Source: Candidatus Sulfotelmatobacter sp. (lineage in GTDB: Bacteria > Acidobacteriota > Terriglobia > Terriglobales > Acidobacteriaceae). Taken from it: 64,000 nt of DNA. The translations under genes and the position numbers were made by a program. Numbering within the stretch: position 1 is the stretch's first letter; each line of letters begins with the position of its first letter. The notes under the pieces are model-generated. The model searched no databases and was not told the DNA's origin. It saw nothing but the letters and a program-made list of their open reading frames with translations. Below are positions 9,018 to 17,391 of the stretch, one piece after another. The DNA lies in the NCBI GenBank assembly GCA_036500765.1, contig DASYBM010000002.1:1-64000 (forward strand). The letters are read 5' to 3'.

Positions 9018-11678
9018 ATGGGAACGCCCACTCGAAATATTCTGCACAGAGTTTTCTTTATTGTCGTCGTTCTCATTTCTGCGCTCGGTGCACCGCGTGC
9101 CGGGGCACAGACGGCGTCGAGCCCTATCTATCTGGATCCATCCCAGCCGATGGATGTGCGCGTTGACGATCTGATCAGGCGCATGACGCTGGAGCAGAAA
9201 GCTTCGCAGCTGGTGAACCAGGCGCGGGCGATTCCCGACTTGCAGGTGCCGAATTATGACTGGTGGAGTGAGGCGTTGCACGGCGTAGCTAACGCGGGGA
9301 CGGCGACAGTGTTTCCTGAGCCGATTGGACTGGCGGCCACGTTTGACGATCCGCTGATTCACGAGATGGCGATTGTGATTGGGACGGAGGCTCGCGCGAA
9401 ACATAATCAGGCGATCAAGGCGGGACGGCGCGACATTATGGAGGGTCTGGATTTCTGGTCGCCGAATATTAATATTTTTCGCGACCCGCGCTGGGGGCGC
9501 GGGCAGGAGACGTACGGGGAAGATCCATTTTTGACCGGGCGCATGGGCGTGGCGTTCGTGACCGGCTTGCAGGGGGATGATCCGAAGTATTTCCGGGTTA
9601 TTTCTACGCCGAAACATTTCGCGGTGCACAGCGGGCCGGAGCCGTCGCGGCACAGCATTGACGTTCAGGTTTCGAAGCACGATATGGAAGACACGTACTT
9701 GCCGGCGTTCCGCGCAGCGGTGACCGAGGGCAAAGCCGAGTCGGTGATGTGCGCCTATAACCGCGTGAATGGCGAACCGGCGTGCGCGAATACTTTTTTG
9801 CTCAAGGACACGTTGCGCGGGGCGTGGAAGTTCAACGGCTATGTGGTATCGGATTGCGACGCGATCGTCGATATTTTTCAGGGCCACCACTTCGTCAAGA
9901 GCCAGGCCGAGGCCGCGGCGGTTGCGATTAAGACTGGAATGGACAATGAGTGCGCCGACTTTTTCACCATCGCGAAGGACGATCACGACTACAAGCCGTT
10001 CATCGACGCCGTAAAGCAGGGACTGCTCACGGAGGCGGATTTGGACGTTTCGTTGCGGCGGCTGTTTACGGCGCGCATGCGATTGGGAATGTTCGATCCT
10101 CCGAGTATGGTTCCGTATGCGCAGACGCCGGAGTCGGAGATTGACAGCGCGGCGCATCGGCAACTGGCGCTGAAGACGGCGCGAGAATCGATGGTGCTGT
10201 TGAAGAATGACGGCGTGCTTCCGTTCGCGAGTGGCGTGAAGAAAATTCTCGTGGTCGGGCCCTTGGCGGAGTCGGTGCAGGTGCTGCACGGAAACTACAG
10301 TGGTACGGCGTCGTATGCGGTGACGGCGCTTGAGGGGATTCGGAAACAGTTTGCCGGGGCACAGGTTTCCTATGAGCCGGGGACGAATTTTCTGCGGGAG
10401 GCTCCGGTGATTCTGACCTCGGTGTTGTCGACCGAGGACGGCAAGCCTGGGCTGAGAGGGGAATATTTTTCGGGAGAATTGACGGGAACGCCGCAAGTCG
10501 TACGGGTCGATCCCTACGTCGATCTTCAGCTTTCGCATCCCGATGCGCATGCGCTGCCGGTGCCGGCCGGCATGAAGGATTTCTCAGTACGTTGGACCGG
10601 ATTTCTGACACCCTCGGAATCCCGTACTTATCAGATCGGTTTGATGGGGTCGATGCAGCGGCTGTGGCTGGACGGCAAATTAATTATCGATGACTTCGTG
10701 GGGCACGATCCCAATCCGCAGTTCGCGACGGTTACGCTCACCAAGGGACATAAATACGCGGTGAAAATCGAGTATCTGGCCGGCGGGCGGACGACGAAGC
10801 TGGTCTGGTTGCCGGTGAGCGGCGATCCGTTGGTGGAAGCGGTCTCGGCGGCACAGCAGGCTGATGCAGTGGTCGCGGTGGTGGGCATCACATCGAAGCT
10901 GGAGGGTGAGGAGATGCGGGTCGACCTGCCCGGATTCAAGGGCGGTGACCGCACGAATCTCAGTCTGCCGGCCGAAGAAGAAGCGCTGCTCGGAGCGCTG
11001 AAAGGTTCGGGCAAGCCGCTGGTGGTGGTGCTGATGAATGGCAGCGCGCTGGCCGTGAATTGGGCGAACGATCATGCCAATGCGATCCTGGAAGCTTGGT
11101 ACTCGGGAGAAGAAGGGGGAACGGCGATCGCGCAGACGCTGGCTGGCGTAAACAATCCGGCCGGACGGTTGCCGGTGACTTTTTATAAAGGAGTGGAGCA
11201 GTTGCCGGAGTTCGAAGATTATGCGATGAAGAACCGCACGTATCGGTATTTCACAGGGGAGCCGTTGTATCCGTTCGGATATGGGTTGAGCTATTCGAAG
11301 ATCGAATATAGCAATCTGAAATTGTCCAGCCCGGAACTGGACGCGGGTAATCCACTGTCGGTTGATGTGGACGTGAAGAACGCCAGCTCACAAGCGGGAG
11401 ATGAGGTGGTGGAACTTTACGTCACGTTCCCCAAGCTGGCAGGGACGCCCTTGCGGGCGCTGCGCGGGTTTACGCGGATTCATTTGGACGCCGGCGAAAT
11501 GCGGCATGTGAAGCTAGAGTTGCGGCCGCGCGACTTGAGCTATGTGAATGAAGCCGGGGATCGGATAGTCGCGGAGGGGGATTATGTGATCACTGCCGGC
11601 GGAGGACAGCCTGGAACTGGTGCGGCGCAGGCGGAGGCTCATCTCGCGATTCGCGGGGAACAAAAATTGCCGGAGTAA
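9018..11678 (+). CDS. GH3 beta-xylosidase/beta-glucosidase with PA14 domain
   Basis: About 886 residues. The ATG at 9018 is chosen because the signal peptide (NILHRVFFIVVVLISALGAP) follows it directly. The order is the GH3 N-terminal barrel (DDLIRRMTLEQKASQL, then YDWWSEALHGVAN, a phrase typical of the xylosidase branch), the catalytic aspartate in VVSDCDAI (near residue 279), the GH3 C-terminal alpha/beta domain, a PA14 insertion at about residues 475-610 (LRGEYFSGELTG, LWLDGKLIIDDF), and a fibronectin-III-like end. It should release terminal xylose or glucose from oligosaccharides in the periplasm. The GH67 gene, xylulokinase and the shared operator favour xylosidase. Confidence 0.9.
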   Translation: MGTPTRNILHRVFFIVVVLISALGAPRAGAQTASSPIYLDPSQPMDVRVDDLIRRMTLEQKASQLVNQARAIPDLQVPNYDWWSEALHGVANAGTATVFPEPIGLAATFDDPLIHEMAIVIGTEARAKHNQAIKAGRRDIMEGLDFWSPNINIFRDPRWGRGQETYGEDPFLTGRMGVAFVTGLQGDDPKYFRVISTPKHFAVHSGPEPSRHSIDVQVSKHDMEDTYLPAFRAAVTEGKAESVMCAYNRVNGEPACANTFLLKDTLRGAWKFNGYVVSDCDAIVDIFQGHHFVKSQAEAAAVAIKTGMDNECADFFTIAKDDHDYKPFIDAVKQGLLTEADLDVSLRRLFTARMRLGMFDPPSMVPYAQTPESEIDSAAHRQLALKTARESMVLLKNDGVLPFASGVKKILVVGPLAESVQVLHGNYSGTASYAVTALEGIRKQFAGAQVSYEPGTNFLREAPVILTSVLSTEDGKPGLRGEYFSGELTGTPQVVRVDPYVDLQLSHPDAHALPVPAGMKDFSVRWTGFLTPSESRTYQIGLMGSMQRLWLDGKLIIDDFVGHDPNPQFATVTLTKGHKYAVKIEYLAGGRTTKLVWLPVSGDPLVEAVSAAQQADAVVAVVGITSKLEGEEMRVDLPGFKGGDRTNLSLPAEEEALLGALKGSGKPLVVVLMNGSALAVNWANDHANAILEAWYSGEEGGTAIAQTLAGVNNPAGRLPVTFYKGVEQLPEFEDYAMKNRTYRYFTGEPLYPFGYGLSYSKIEYSNLKLSSPELDAGNPLSVDVDVKNASSQAGDEVVELYVTFPKLAGTPLRALRGFTRIHLDAGEMRHVKLELRPRDLSYVNEAGDRIVAEGDYVITAGGGQPGTGAAQAEAHLAIRGEQKLPE

Positions 11679-11710
11679 AATGAGCGGAGGCGCGGGGGCG
11701 CCCCTCCGGG

Positions 11711-13513
11711 ATGATACGTCGTAAATTTTTTTGCGTGGTGCTCGCGTTCTTGTCCCTGGGGTTCACGGGCGCGTCGTTGGTTGTACAAGCGCAGGGGCTA
11801 AAGCCCGAAGATGAAGTGACGCTTCACTCGGCCCCTTCGACAAGCTCAGGGCGGGCTCTAAAGGGCCGCTCTTCCACGTTACCAGCCGCTCCCGGTTCAC
11901 CCGTTTCGGGCTGGAACCCCGCGGCCGAAAGTCCGATCCGGTTTACCTTTCAACCCATCGATTTCAAGCTGGACAGTGATGAGACGCCGGAGCGGCATGC
12001 TCCCGAGACGATGGCGGGCGGCGTCGCTATTTTCGATTACAACAATGACGGGAAGGTCGATATTTTCTTCACCAACGGTGCGGATATCAAGACGCTCAAG
12101 AAGGATTCTCCGAAATATTCAGACCACCTTTTCGAGAACGACGGGCACGGGCACTTCACGGATGTGACCGAAAAGGCCGGGCTGGCGGGAACCGGCTACG
12201 ACATCGGCGTCGCGGTGGGCGATTACGACAACGATGGATACGAGGACATTTTTGTTACGGGCGTGTATCGCAACACGCTGTATCACAACAACGGCAACGG
12301 AACCTTCGCTGATGTAACCATGAAGGCCGGCTTGAACAAGCCGGACGCTGAGTATGGGCCGCTGTGGTCGGTGGCCGCGGCTTGGGTGGATGTGAACAAC
12401 GACGGGCTGCTCGATCTAGTGGTCATCAATTATTTGAAGTGGGATTTCAATCATGAGCCGCTGTGCGAGGCTTATGGGCATCGAGAATATTGCCATCCGA
12501 AGTTTTACAAGCCCACGCCGAACCAGTTGTTCCTGAACAATGGCGATGGCACGTTTCGCGATGCATCGGTCGAGGCGGGATTCCGCGCGCATCCGGGCAA
12601 AGGGATGGGAGTGGCGGCGGCGGATTCTACGCTCTCGGGCAAGATGGATCTGATGATTCCCAATGACAAGCTGATGAATTCGTTTTATCGAAACCTGGGA
12701 GGCGGGAAGTTTGAGGAGGCGGGGTTTGAGGAAAATGTGGCGCTGCGGGAAGACGGCGTTTTCATTTCCGGCATGGGCGTGGATTTTCGCGACCTGGATA
12801 ATGACGGGTATCCCGATATTTTTCTGGTGGCGCTGGATGGCGAAACTTTTCCGCTTTACCGGAACACCGGCAAGGGAAGCTTTGTGGAGGTGACGCGCGA
12901 GAGCAATATGACGAAGCTTTCGCTGCCGATGGCGGGGTATTCTCCGAACATTGCGGATTTTGACAATGATGGGTGGAAAGATATTTTTGTCTCGCGGGGA
13001 CATGTGCAGTCGCTGCTGGCTGCGCCGAATATTGTTGTCGAGCAGCCGAATTCTGTATTTCGCAATCTGGGGGGAATGAAGTTTTCTGCGTTGACGGCCG
13101 AGGCTGGATTTACGGCGCAACCGGCAGCGCGGCATCGGGGGTCGGCCGTGGGGGACTTGAATGGAGACGGGCGGCTCGACGTGGTGGTGTCTGCACTCAG
13201 CGCGCCGGCGGAGATTTGGATCAACCAGAGTCCAGGGAACAATCATTGGATTGAATTCAAGTTGCAGGGGACTAAGAGTAATCGCGACGGGATTGGGGCA
13301 CGGATCAAAGTCGTGACGAAGACGGGTGCGCAGTATAACCACATGACGACGAGCGCGGGGTATGCATCGTCGAGTGCAGGGCCGGTACATTTTGGGTTGG
13401 GGGCGAACGCGTCGGCGGATGTGGTGGAGATACGGTGGCCTTCGGGGATTGTGCAGACTTTGCGGGATGTCGCCGGGGATCGGGTGGTGGTGGTGAAGGA
13501 GGCTGGGCGATGA
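11711..13513 (+). CDS. FG-GAP repeat protein with C-terminal ASPIC/UnbV domain
   Basis: 600 residues with a signal peptide (KFFCVVLAFLSLGFTGASLVVQAQ). At least six FG-GAP/VCBS calcium loops follow, each of the form D-x-N-x-D-G-x-x-D, for example DYNNDGKVDIFF, DYDNDGYEDIFV, DLDNDGYPDIFL and DLNGDGRLDVVV. Together these form a seven-bladed-propeller type fold. The C-terminus carries the ASPIC/UnbV region (NNHWIEFKLQG...VEIRWPSG). This CRTAC1-like family is abundant in acidobacteria and planctomycetes, and its role is not settled; extracellular binding is likely. Residues about 41-60 (including STSSGRALKGRS) derive from an intergenic repeat read in frame. It follows GH3 by 32 bases and may share its transcript. 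Confidence 0.9.
   Translation: MIRRKFFCVVLAFLSLGFTGASLVVQAQGLKPEDEVTLHSAPSTSSGRALKGRSSTLPAAPGSPVSGWNPAAESPIRFTFQPIDFKLDSDETPERHAPETMAGGVAIFDYNNDGKVDIFFTNGADIKTLKKDSPKYSDHLFENDGHGHFTDVTEKAGLAGTGYDIGVAVGDYDNDGYEDIFVTGVYRNTLYHNNGNGTFADVTMKAGLNKPDAEYGPLWSVAAAWVDVNNDGLLDLVVINYLKWDFNHEPLCEAYGHREYCHPKFYKPTPNQLFLNNGDGTFRDASVEAGFRAHPGKGMGVAAADSTLSGKMDLMIPNDKLMNSFYRNLGGGKFEEAGFEENVALREDGVFISGMGVDFRDLDNDGYPDIFLVALDGETFPLYRNTGKGSFVEVTRESNMTKLSLPMAGYSPNIADFDNDGWKDIFVSRGHVQSLLAAPNIVVEQPNSVFRNLGGMKFSALTAEAGFTAQPAARHRGSAVGDLNGDGRLDVVVSALSAPAEIWINQSPGNNHWIEFKLQGTKSNRDGIGARIKVVTKTGAQYNHMTTSAGYASSSAGPVHFGLGANASADVVEIRWPSGIVQTLRDVAGDRVVVVKEAGR
11831..11859 (+). repeat. Repeat fragment inside a coding region
   Basis: CCCCTTCGACAAGCTCAGGG followed by CGGGCTCT lies in frame within the signal-peptide-proximal linker of the ASPIC protein. 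The wording resembles the left half of repeat R1 (TTCGACTCCG..CAGGGCAGGCTC) and the piece at 33014-33040. Confidence 0.6.
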
Positions 13514-13556
13514 TCCCGCTTCAGGGCTAATATCTTCAGCTTCCACGGCTTCAATA

Positions 13557-14333
13557 TTATCTTTTGCCAATTGGAATGCGCATAGCCTTCGGAACCATGT
13601 TTTCAAGCGTTCTGAAATACAGTCCCAGCGAACTCGGTGTTACCTTGACGGGCACCATGACCTTCCCTGCGCCTGCGTTGTACTCAGAGAACCATCCGCC
13701 TTCACCCCAAACGATATACAGAACGTAGGTTCGGCCTTGTTTGCACTCTGGGCAATCTACGACAGCAGTTCCAAACAGCCTGTCGCCCCGTCTAAGTGAG
13801 GCGGCGATCGCCGGGGTAAAAATCTCCTCAAACCCACTTTCATCGCGAGCTTTGATGAAATCGAAAGTTTGTGTTGGTATCTGAAGCGGGTTGAGGTCAT
13901 TCCGACCCTGGCTGTCCATGTCCCACAGAACCACTTCCCATTTCACATTTCTTGCAACCGCGCCTGAGATGTTATCTATTGCCAAGACTGGATATCTGGG
14001 ATCGGTGAACCGTAAAGTTACGCTTGGCTGCTCCGGTTGAGGCTCCGCCCGCGGTGAATGTTCGGCGGAATATCGTCTGGCAACGGGACTCCATAACACG
14101 ACGACGGCAAAAAATGTAGCCGATGCCCAGAGGATCACTTTAACGTCAATCGGACAGGAGGCTGTACCGTCATAAACAAAAAACAGATGTGTTACAAACA
14201 GCCAGGCTATCCCCCAGATGACACACGCAACTATCACGCTAGCGGGGAATCCACTCACGGAGTACCCGAGCCCGGCAAAAAAAAGAACGAACGCAAACAA
14301 AATGTCGAGATGTGTCGCGCCAAATTTCGCCAT
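13557..14333 (-). CDS. Unknown membrane protein
   Basis: About 258 residues from the ATG at 14333; longer starts at 14387 and 14426 are possible. Three hydrophobic segments are visible (ILFAFVLFFAGLGYSV, VIVACVIWGIAWLFVTHLFF and VILWASATFFAVVVLW). They are followed by a soluble domain of about 160 residues with a beta-rich look and a CPEC pair. I recognise no family. The DNA is visibly less GC-rich than the flanking genes and the codon use is more relaxed, which could mean acquisition from elsewhere. It is convergent with the ASPIC gene and ends a minus-strand run that begins with the GH67 gene. Confidence 0.65.
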   Translation of the reverse strand: MAKFGATHLDILFAFVLFFAGLGYSVSGFPASVIVACVIWGIAWLFVTHLFFVYDGTASCPIDVKVILWASATFFAVVVLWSPVARRYSAEHSPRAEPQPEQPSVTLRFTDPRYPVLAIDNISGAVARNVKWEVVLWDMDSQGRNDLNPLQIPTQTFDFIKARDESGFEEIFTPAIAASLRRGDRLFGTAVVDCPECKQGRTYVLYIVWGEGGWFSEYNAGAGKVMVPVKVTPSSLGLYFRTLENMVPKAMRIPIGKR

Positions 14334-14443
14334 TCTCTGCCTGCCGCCGCGCTTGGAGCTTACTCCGCAGTTCGCACAATCCAGCATGCAGTTTTCGAGT
14401 GCATGAGGCAAGTACATAATTGCCACCCCGAAGCGCGCCCTAT

Positions 14444-15991
14444 CTAGCTGAATATGTGGTGCAGGGCGGGGTAGATTTTTTGGTAGGTGCGGTAGGAATG
14501 CTGCATCGTGGTGGAATCTTTTTTGTTCGCGGGAATGCGGAGGGCTACGCGGACGATTTTGTCGCAGGCTTCATCCACCGTGGTCCAGGCGCCGGCTCCG
14601 GTGCCGGCTAGGATTGCTGCGCCGTAGGCTGCGCCTTCTTCCGCGGCGACGATTTCTACTTCGTGGGCGTACACGTCGGCTTGGATTTGGCGCCACAGCG
14701 GGGAGCGCGCACCTCCGCCGCCGAGGCGAATGCTCGTCACGGGAATTTGCATTTCGTCGAAGATGGTGAAGGTATCTTTCAGGCTGAAGGCTACGCCTTC
14801 CATGACGGCGCGAATGATGTGCGCACGCTGGTGCGAGGCGGTCAGGCCGATGAGAGCGGCGCGGGCGTTGGGGTCGAGATGCGGCGTGCGCTCGCCCATC
14901 AGATACGGAACCCAGAATGCTCCTTCGGAGCCGGCGGGGGCGCGGCTGGCTTCTTCGGCGAGAATTTCGTACGGGTCTTTATTTGACACCCCAACTGCAT
15001 GTGCCTCTCGAACCGCGACGCCGATGCGATCGCGCAACCAGCGCAGAGATAACCCCGCAGCCTGGGTCACGCCCATCACGTGCCAGCGGCCGGGGATGGC
15101 GTGGCAGAAAGTGTGCAGGCGCCCCTGGGGATCGAGCGCGGGACGATCGGTGGCAGCGAAGACTACGCCGGAGGTTCCGATGGTGGCGCTGACAGCGCCG
15201 GCGCGGGCGATGCCCATGCCGACGGCTCCGGCGGCCTGGTCTCCAGCGCCGGCGACAACCGGAGTTCCAATTTTCAGACCCGTGGCTTCGGCGCCTGGCG
15301 CGGAAATTGTTCCGCAGATGTGCGGCGATTCGAAAAGAGCCGGCAGCAACCCGAGGTCGATGCCCGACTTGTTGAGAACCTCGGTCGACCAGCGGCGGTT
15401 GGCGACGTCGAGCAGAAGAGTGCCGGAGGCGTCGGCCATATCGATGGCGCGTTCTCCGGTGAGGCGGAAGCGCACGTAATCTTTAGGCAGCATCACGTGC
15501 GCGACGCGGGTCCAATGTTGCGGCTCGTTCTCGCGCACCCAGAGCAGTTTAGTGAGCGTGAAGTTGGTGAGAGGAGGATTACAGGTCAGATGGATTAGGG
15601 CATTGCGGCCGAATAATTTTTCGAGTTCGTGAGTCTGGGCTTCACTGCGCTGATCGCACCAGATTAGCGCGGGGCGAATGACTTCATCGGCGGAGTCGAG
15701 CAGGACTGCGCCGTGCATTTGGCCGGAGAAGCCGACGCAGGCGATCTCGTCGGCGCGCAGGTTTGAGGAGTTGAGGGCTTTGCGGACCGCTAATCCGCAG
15801 GCGCGCCACCAGTCGCGGGGATCCTGCTCGGCCCAGCCCGGACGCGGGCTGGCGAACGGCTCGTGTTCTTCCGATCCGGAGGCAATGATCTTTCCGGTCG
15901 CGTCAATGACAAGAGCGCGCGTGCCGCCGGTGCCTACGTCGATTCCAAGATATGCGATGTTGCCTCCTCGAGACGCAAGTTCATCACGCAA
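14444..15991 (-). CDS. xylB: Xylulokinase (FGGY sugar kinase)
   Basis: 515 residues, the usual length. It phosphorylates D-xylulose to xylulose 5-phosphate with ATP, feeding the pentose phosphate pathway. Signatures are the first ATPase phosphate loop LGIDVGTGGTRALVID, the substrate-site phrases GFSGQMHG and LIWCDQR, the second phosphate loop IGTSGVVFA and the C-terminal FGGY signature region LGGGARSPLWRQIQADV. The gene starts 33 bases after the LacI-type regulator on the same strand, so the two are probably one transcript. An rpe gene, acting on the next pentose step, lies at 62798 in the same window but far away. Xylulokinase is the best fit among FGGY kinases. Confidence 0.92.
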   Translation of the reverse strand: MRDELASRGGNIAYLGIDVGTGGTRALVIDATGKIIASGSEEHEPFASPRPGWAEQDPRDWWRACGLAVRKALNSSNLRADEIACVGFSGQMHGAVLLDSADEVIRPALIWCDQRSEAQTHELEKLFGRNALIHLTCNPPLTNFTLTKLLWVRENEPQHWTRVAHVMLPKDYVRFRLTGERAIDMADASGTLLLDVANRRWSTEVLNKSGIDLGLLPALFESPHICGTISAPGAEATGLKIGTPVVAGAGDQAAGAVGMGIARAGAVSATIGTSGVVFAATDRPALDPQGRLHTFCHAIPGRWHVMGVTQAAGLSLRWLRDRIGVAVREAHAVGVSNKDPYEILAEEASRAPAGSEGAFWVPYLMGERTPHLDPNARAALIGLTASHQRAHIIRAVMEGVAFSLKDTFTIFDEMQIPVTSIRLGGGGARSPLWRQIQADVYAHEVEIVAAEEGAAYGAAILAGTGAGAWTTVDEACDKIVRVALRIPANKKDSTTMQHSYRTYQKIYPALHHIFS

Positions 15992-16024
15992 CCTGGAGTG
16001 CGCGGATGCTAAGCAAAATCTTCT

Positions 16025-17146
16025 TTAAGCAAAATCCTGGGCCAGGTCAGGCGTTGTTTCCTGAGCTTCTTCTTTGATTTTTTCTTTGGCCGATTCTTTT
16101 TGCAGAAAGAAATCCAGATTGCCGCGCATTAGCAGATGCGGCGCCAGTGCAACCTGGTGCGAACGGCTCGCGCCTGCTCCTTCGAGCAGAAATTCGTGCA
16201 GCATGCGAAATGCGATCTGGCCTTGCGCGCGCGGTCGCTGATAGATCGTCGCCGCGACCGCGCCGGAACGAATGTAGGGAACCAGGCCGGGAAAGACATC
16301 GGTCGTGATGATGGTCAGGCGCTCGAGCAGATTGGCATCGCGCGCCGCGTTCAGTACGGGGATGGAGACTTCCGTCGTAACGTAGATTCCAGAGATATCG
16401 GGATGTTGTTCAAACAACTGGCGGCATTTGTCGTAGGACTCGGCTTCGAGATCGTGATCCTCGATGGGCTTCAACAGGCGCAAATCGGGATAGAAGTTGC
16501 GGAGGGTACTTTCAAAAGCGCCACATTTCTCGGCATGCTCGGTGATGCCCATATCAAAAACGGTGATGGCGATCGATCCCTGGCGCGCGCCAAGAAATCT
16601 TCCCATGAGATCGGCGGCGATCGATCCGCTGGCGAGAGTGTCGATGGCGACGATGCCCAAACGTCCACTGCCGGGGGCATCGGTCGCGACACAAACTACG
16701 GGAATCTCGGCTCGTGACGCGCGGCGGATCCAGGGGCGCAGGACTTGCGGACGACTGGGGAAGGTGATGATGCCATCTACCTTGTCGGCGATGGCTGCTT
16801 CAAAGGCTTCTTCGTCGCCTTCGCCGAGGCGGGGATGAGTGCGAAATTCGAGTTCGACATTTTCGAGTGTGATCGACGCGGCGGCTTCACGAATGCCGGT
16901 GCGGACTTCGTCCCAGAATGAAGTGGTTCCCTGGAGAGTGTTGACCGAGATGCGCAGATTTTTTCTGGAAGACAAATATCGTGCGGCGATATTTGGCCGG
17001 TAACCCAGCGTTCTCGCCATCTGCAAGACTTTGTCTTTGGTGGCGGGGCTAACCCCAGGATGGTCATGCAGAGCACGATGCACCGAGCCAATTGAGGTAC
17101 CCAGTGCCTTGGCGATGTCGCGAAGAGTGGTGGGAGACTTTCCCAT
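16025..17146 (-). CDS. LacI-family transcriptional regulator of the xylan locus
   Basis: About 373 residues, starting at the ATG at 17146, where the helix-turn-helix begins immediately (TLRDIAKALGTSIGSVHRAL, hinge RPNIAARYLSS). The frame is open to 17257, but that part overlaps an operator-like palindrome (17225-17236), which argues against translation. The C-terminal portion is a periplasmic-binding-protein-like sugar sensor of full length, followed by a charged Lys/Glu tail. It sits between the GH67 and xylulokinase genes on the same strand. The palindrome 80 bases upstream suggests autoregulation, and matching sites before the TonB receptor and GH3 suggest it controls the whole locus. The inducer is likely xylose or an oligosaccharide (inference). 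Confidence 0.9.
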   Translation of the reverse strand: MGKSPTTLRDIAKALGTSIGSVHRALHDHPGVSPATKDKVLQMARTLGYRPNIAARYLSSRKNLRISVNTLQGTTSFWDEVRTGIREAAASITLENVELEFRTHPRLGEGDEEAFEAAIADKVDGIITFPSRPQVLRPWIRRASRAEIPVVCVATDAPGSGRLGIVAIDTLASGSIAADLMGRFLGARQGSIAITVFDMGITEHAEKCGAFESTLRNFYPDLRLLKPIEDHDLEAESYDKCRQLFEQHPDISGIYVTTEVSIPVLNAARDANLLERLTIITTDVFPGLVPYIRSGAVAATIYQRPRAQGQIAFRMLHEFLLEGAGASRSHQVALAPHLLMRGNLDFFLQKESAKEKIKEEAQETTPDLAQDFA

Positions 17147-17224
17147 GATTCTGGGTCCGAGTGCGAGAACAGCACCGGCGGCCAATTCAAAATATCTGGG
17201 GAGGGCGTTCTGGCCGCCGGCGAC

Positions 17225-17236
17225 GTAAACGTTAAC
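17225..17236 (-). promoter_or_regulatory. LacI-type operator upstream of its regulator
   Basis: GTAAACGTTAAC is the most symmetric of the four operator-like sites: each half is GTxAAC around a central CG. It lies 79 bases upstream of the chosen LacI start and would allow autorepression. Confidence 0.6.
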
Positions 17237-17310
17237 GGAAGTTGGGGAAATGCGCAAGACTGATATGGGGGGTGGGCAAATTTGGCTTTCCGGACGCGCC
17301 GGTTGCGTCC

Positions 17311-17354
17311 GAGATCCTTCACTCCGCCTGAAGAACGGCTCCGTTCATGATGAC
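17311..17354 (+). repeat. Intergenic repeat R1, internally deleted copy
   Basis: GAGATCCTTCACTCCGCCTG then AAGAACGGCTCCGTTCATGATGAC keeps both ends of the R1 element at 8773-8842 but lacks its middle. It lies between the GH67 stop and the LacI gene. Confidence 0.6.
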
Positions 17355-17379
17355 AATGCAATTTCCGGTGACCGGAACC

Positions 17380-17391
17380 GTAAGCGTTAGT
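17380..17391 (-). promoter_or_regulatory. Fourth LacI-type operator-like site
   Basis: GTAAGCGTTAGT followed by GCACTG overlaps the GH67 stop codon and resembles the GH3 site at 8935 including its flank. It is less symmetric than the others. With the site at 17225 it could form a looped operator pair. Confidence 0.4.

Noticed and set aside
8916-10550. 544-codon open frame opposite GH3
   Set aside because: It is arginine- and histidine-rich with no family features, and lies wholly against the well-supported GH3 and its promoter; it is a shadow of GC-rich codon use.
12416-13606. 396-codon minus frame opposite the ASPIC gene
   Set aside because: Antisense to FG-GAP repeats; its regular look only mirrors those repeats.
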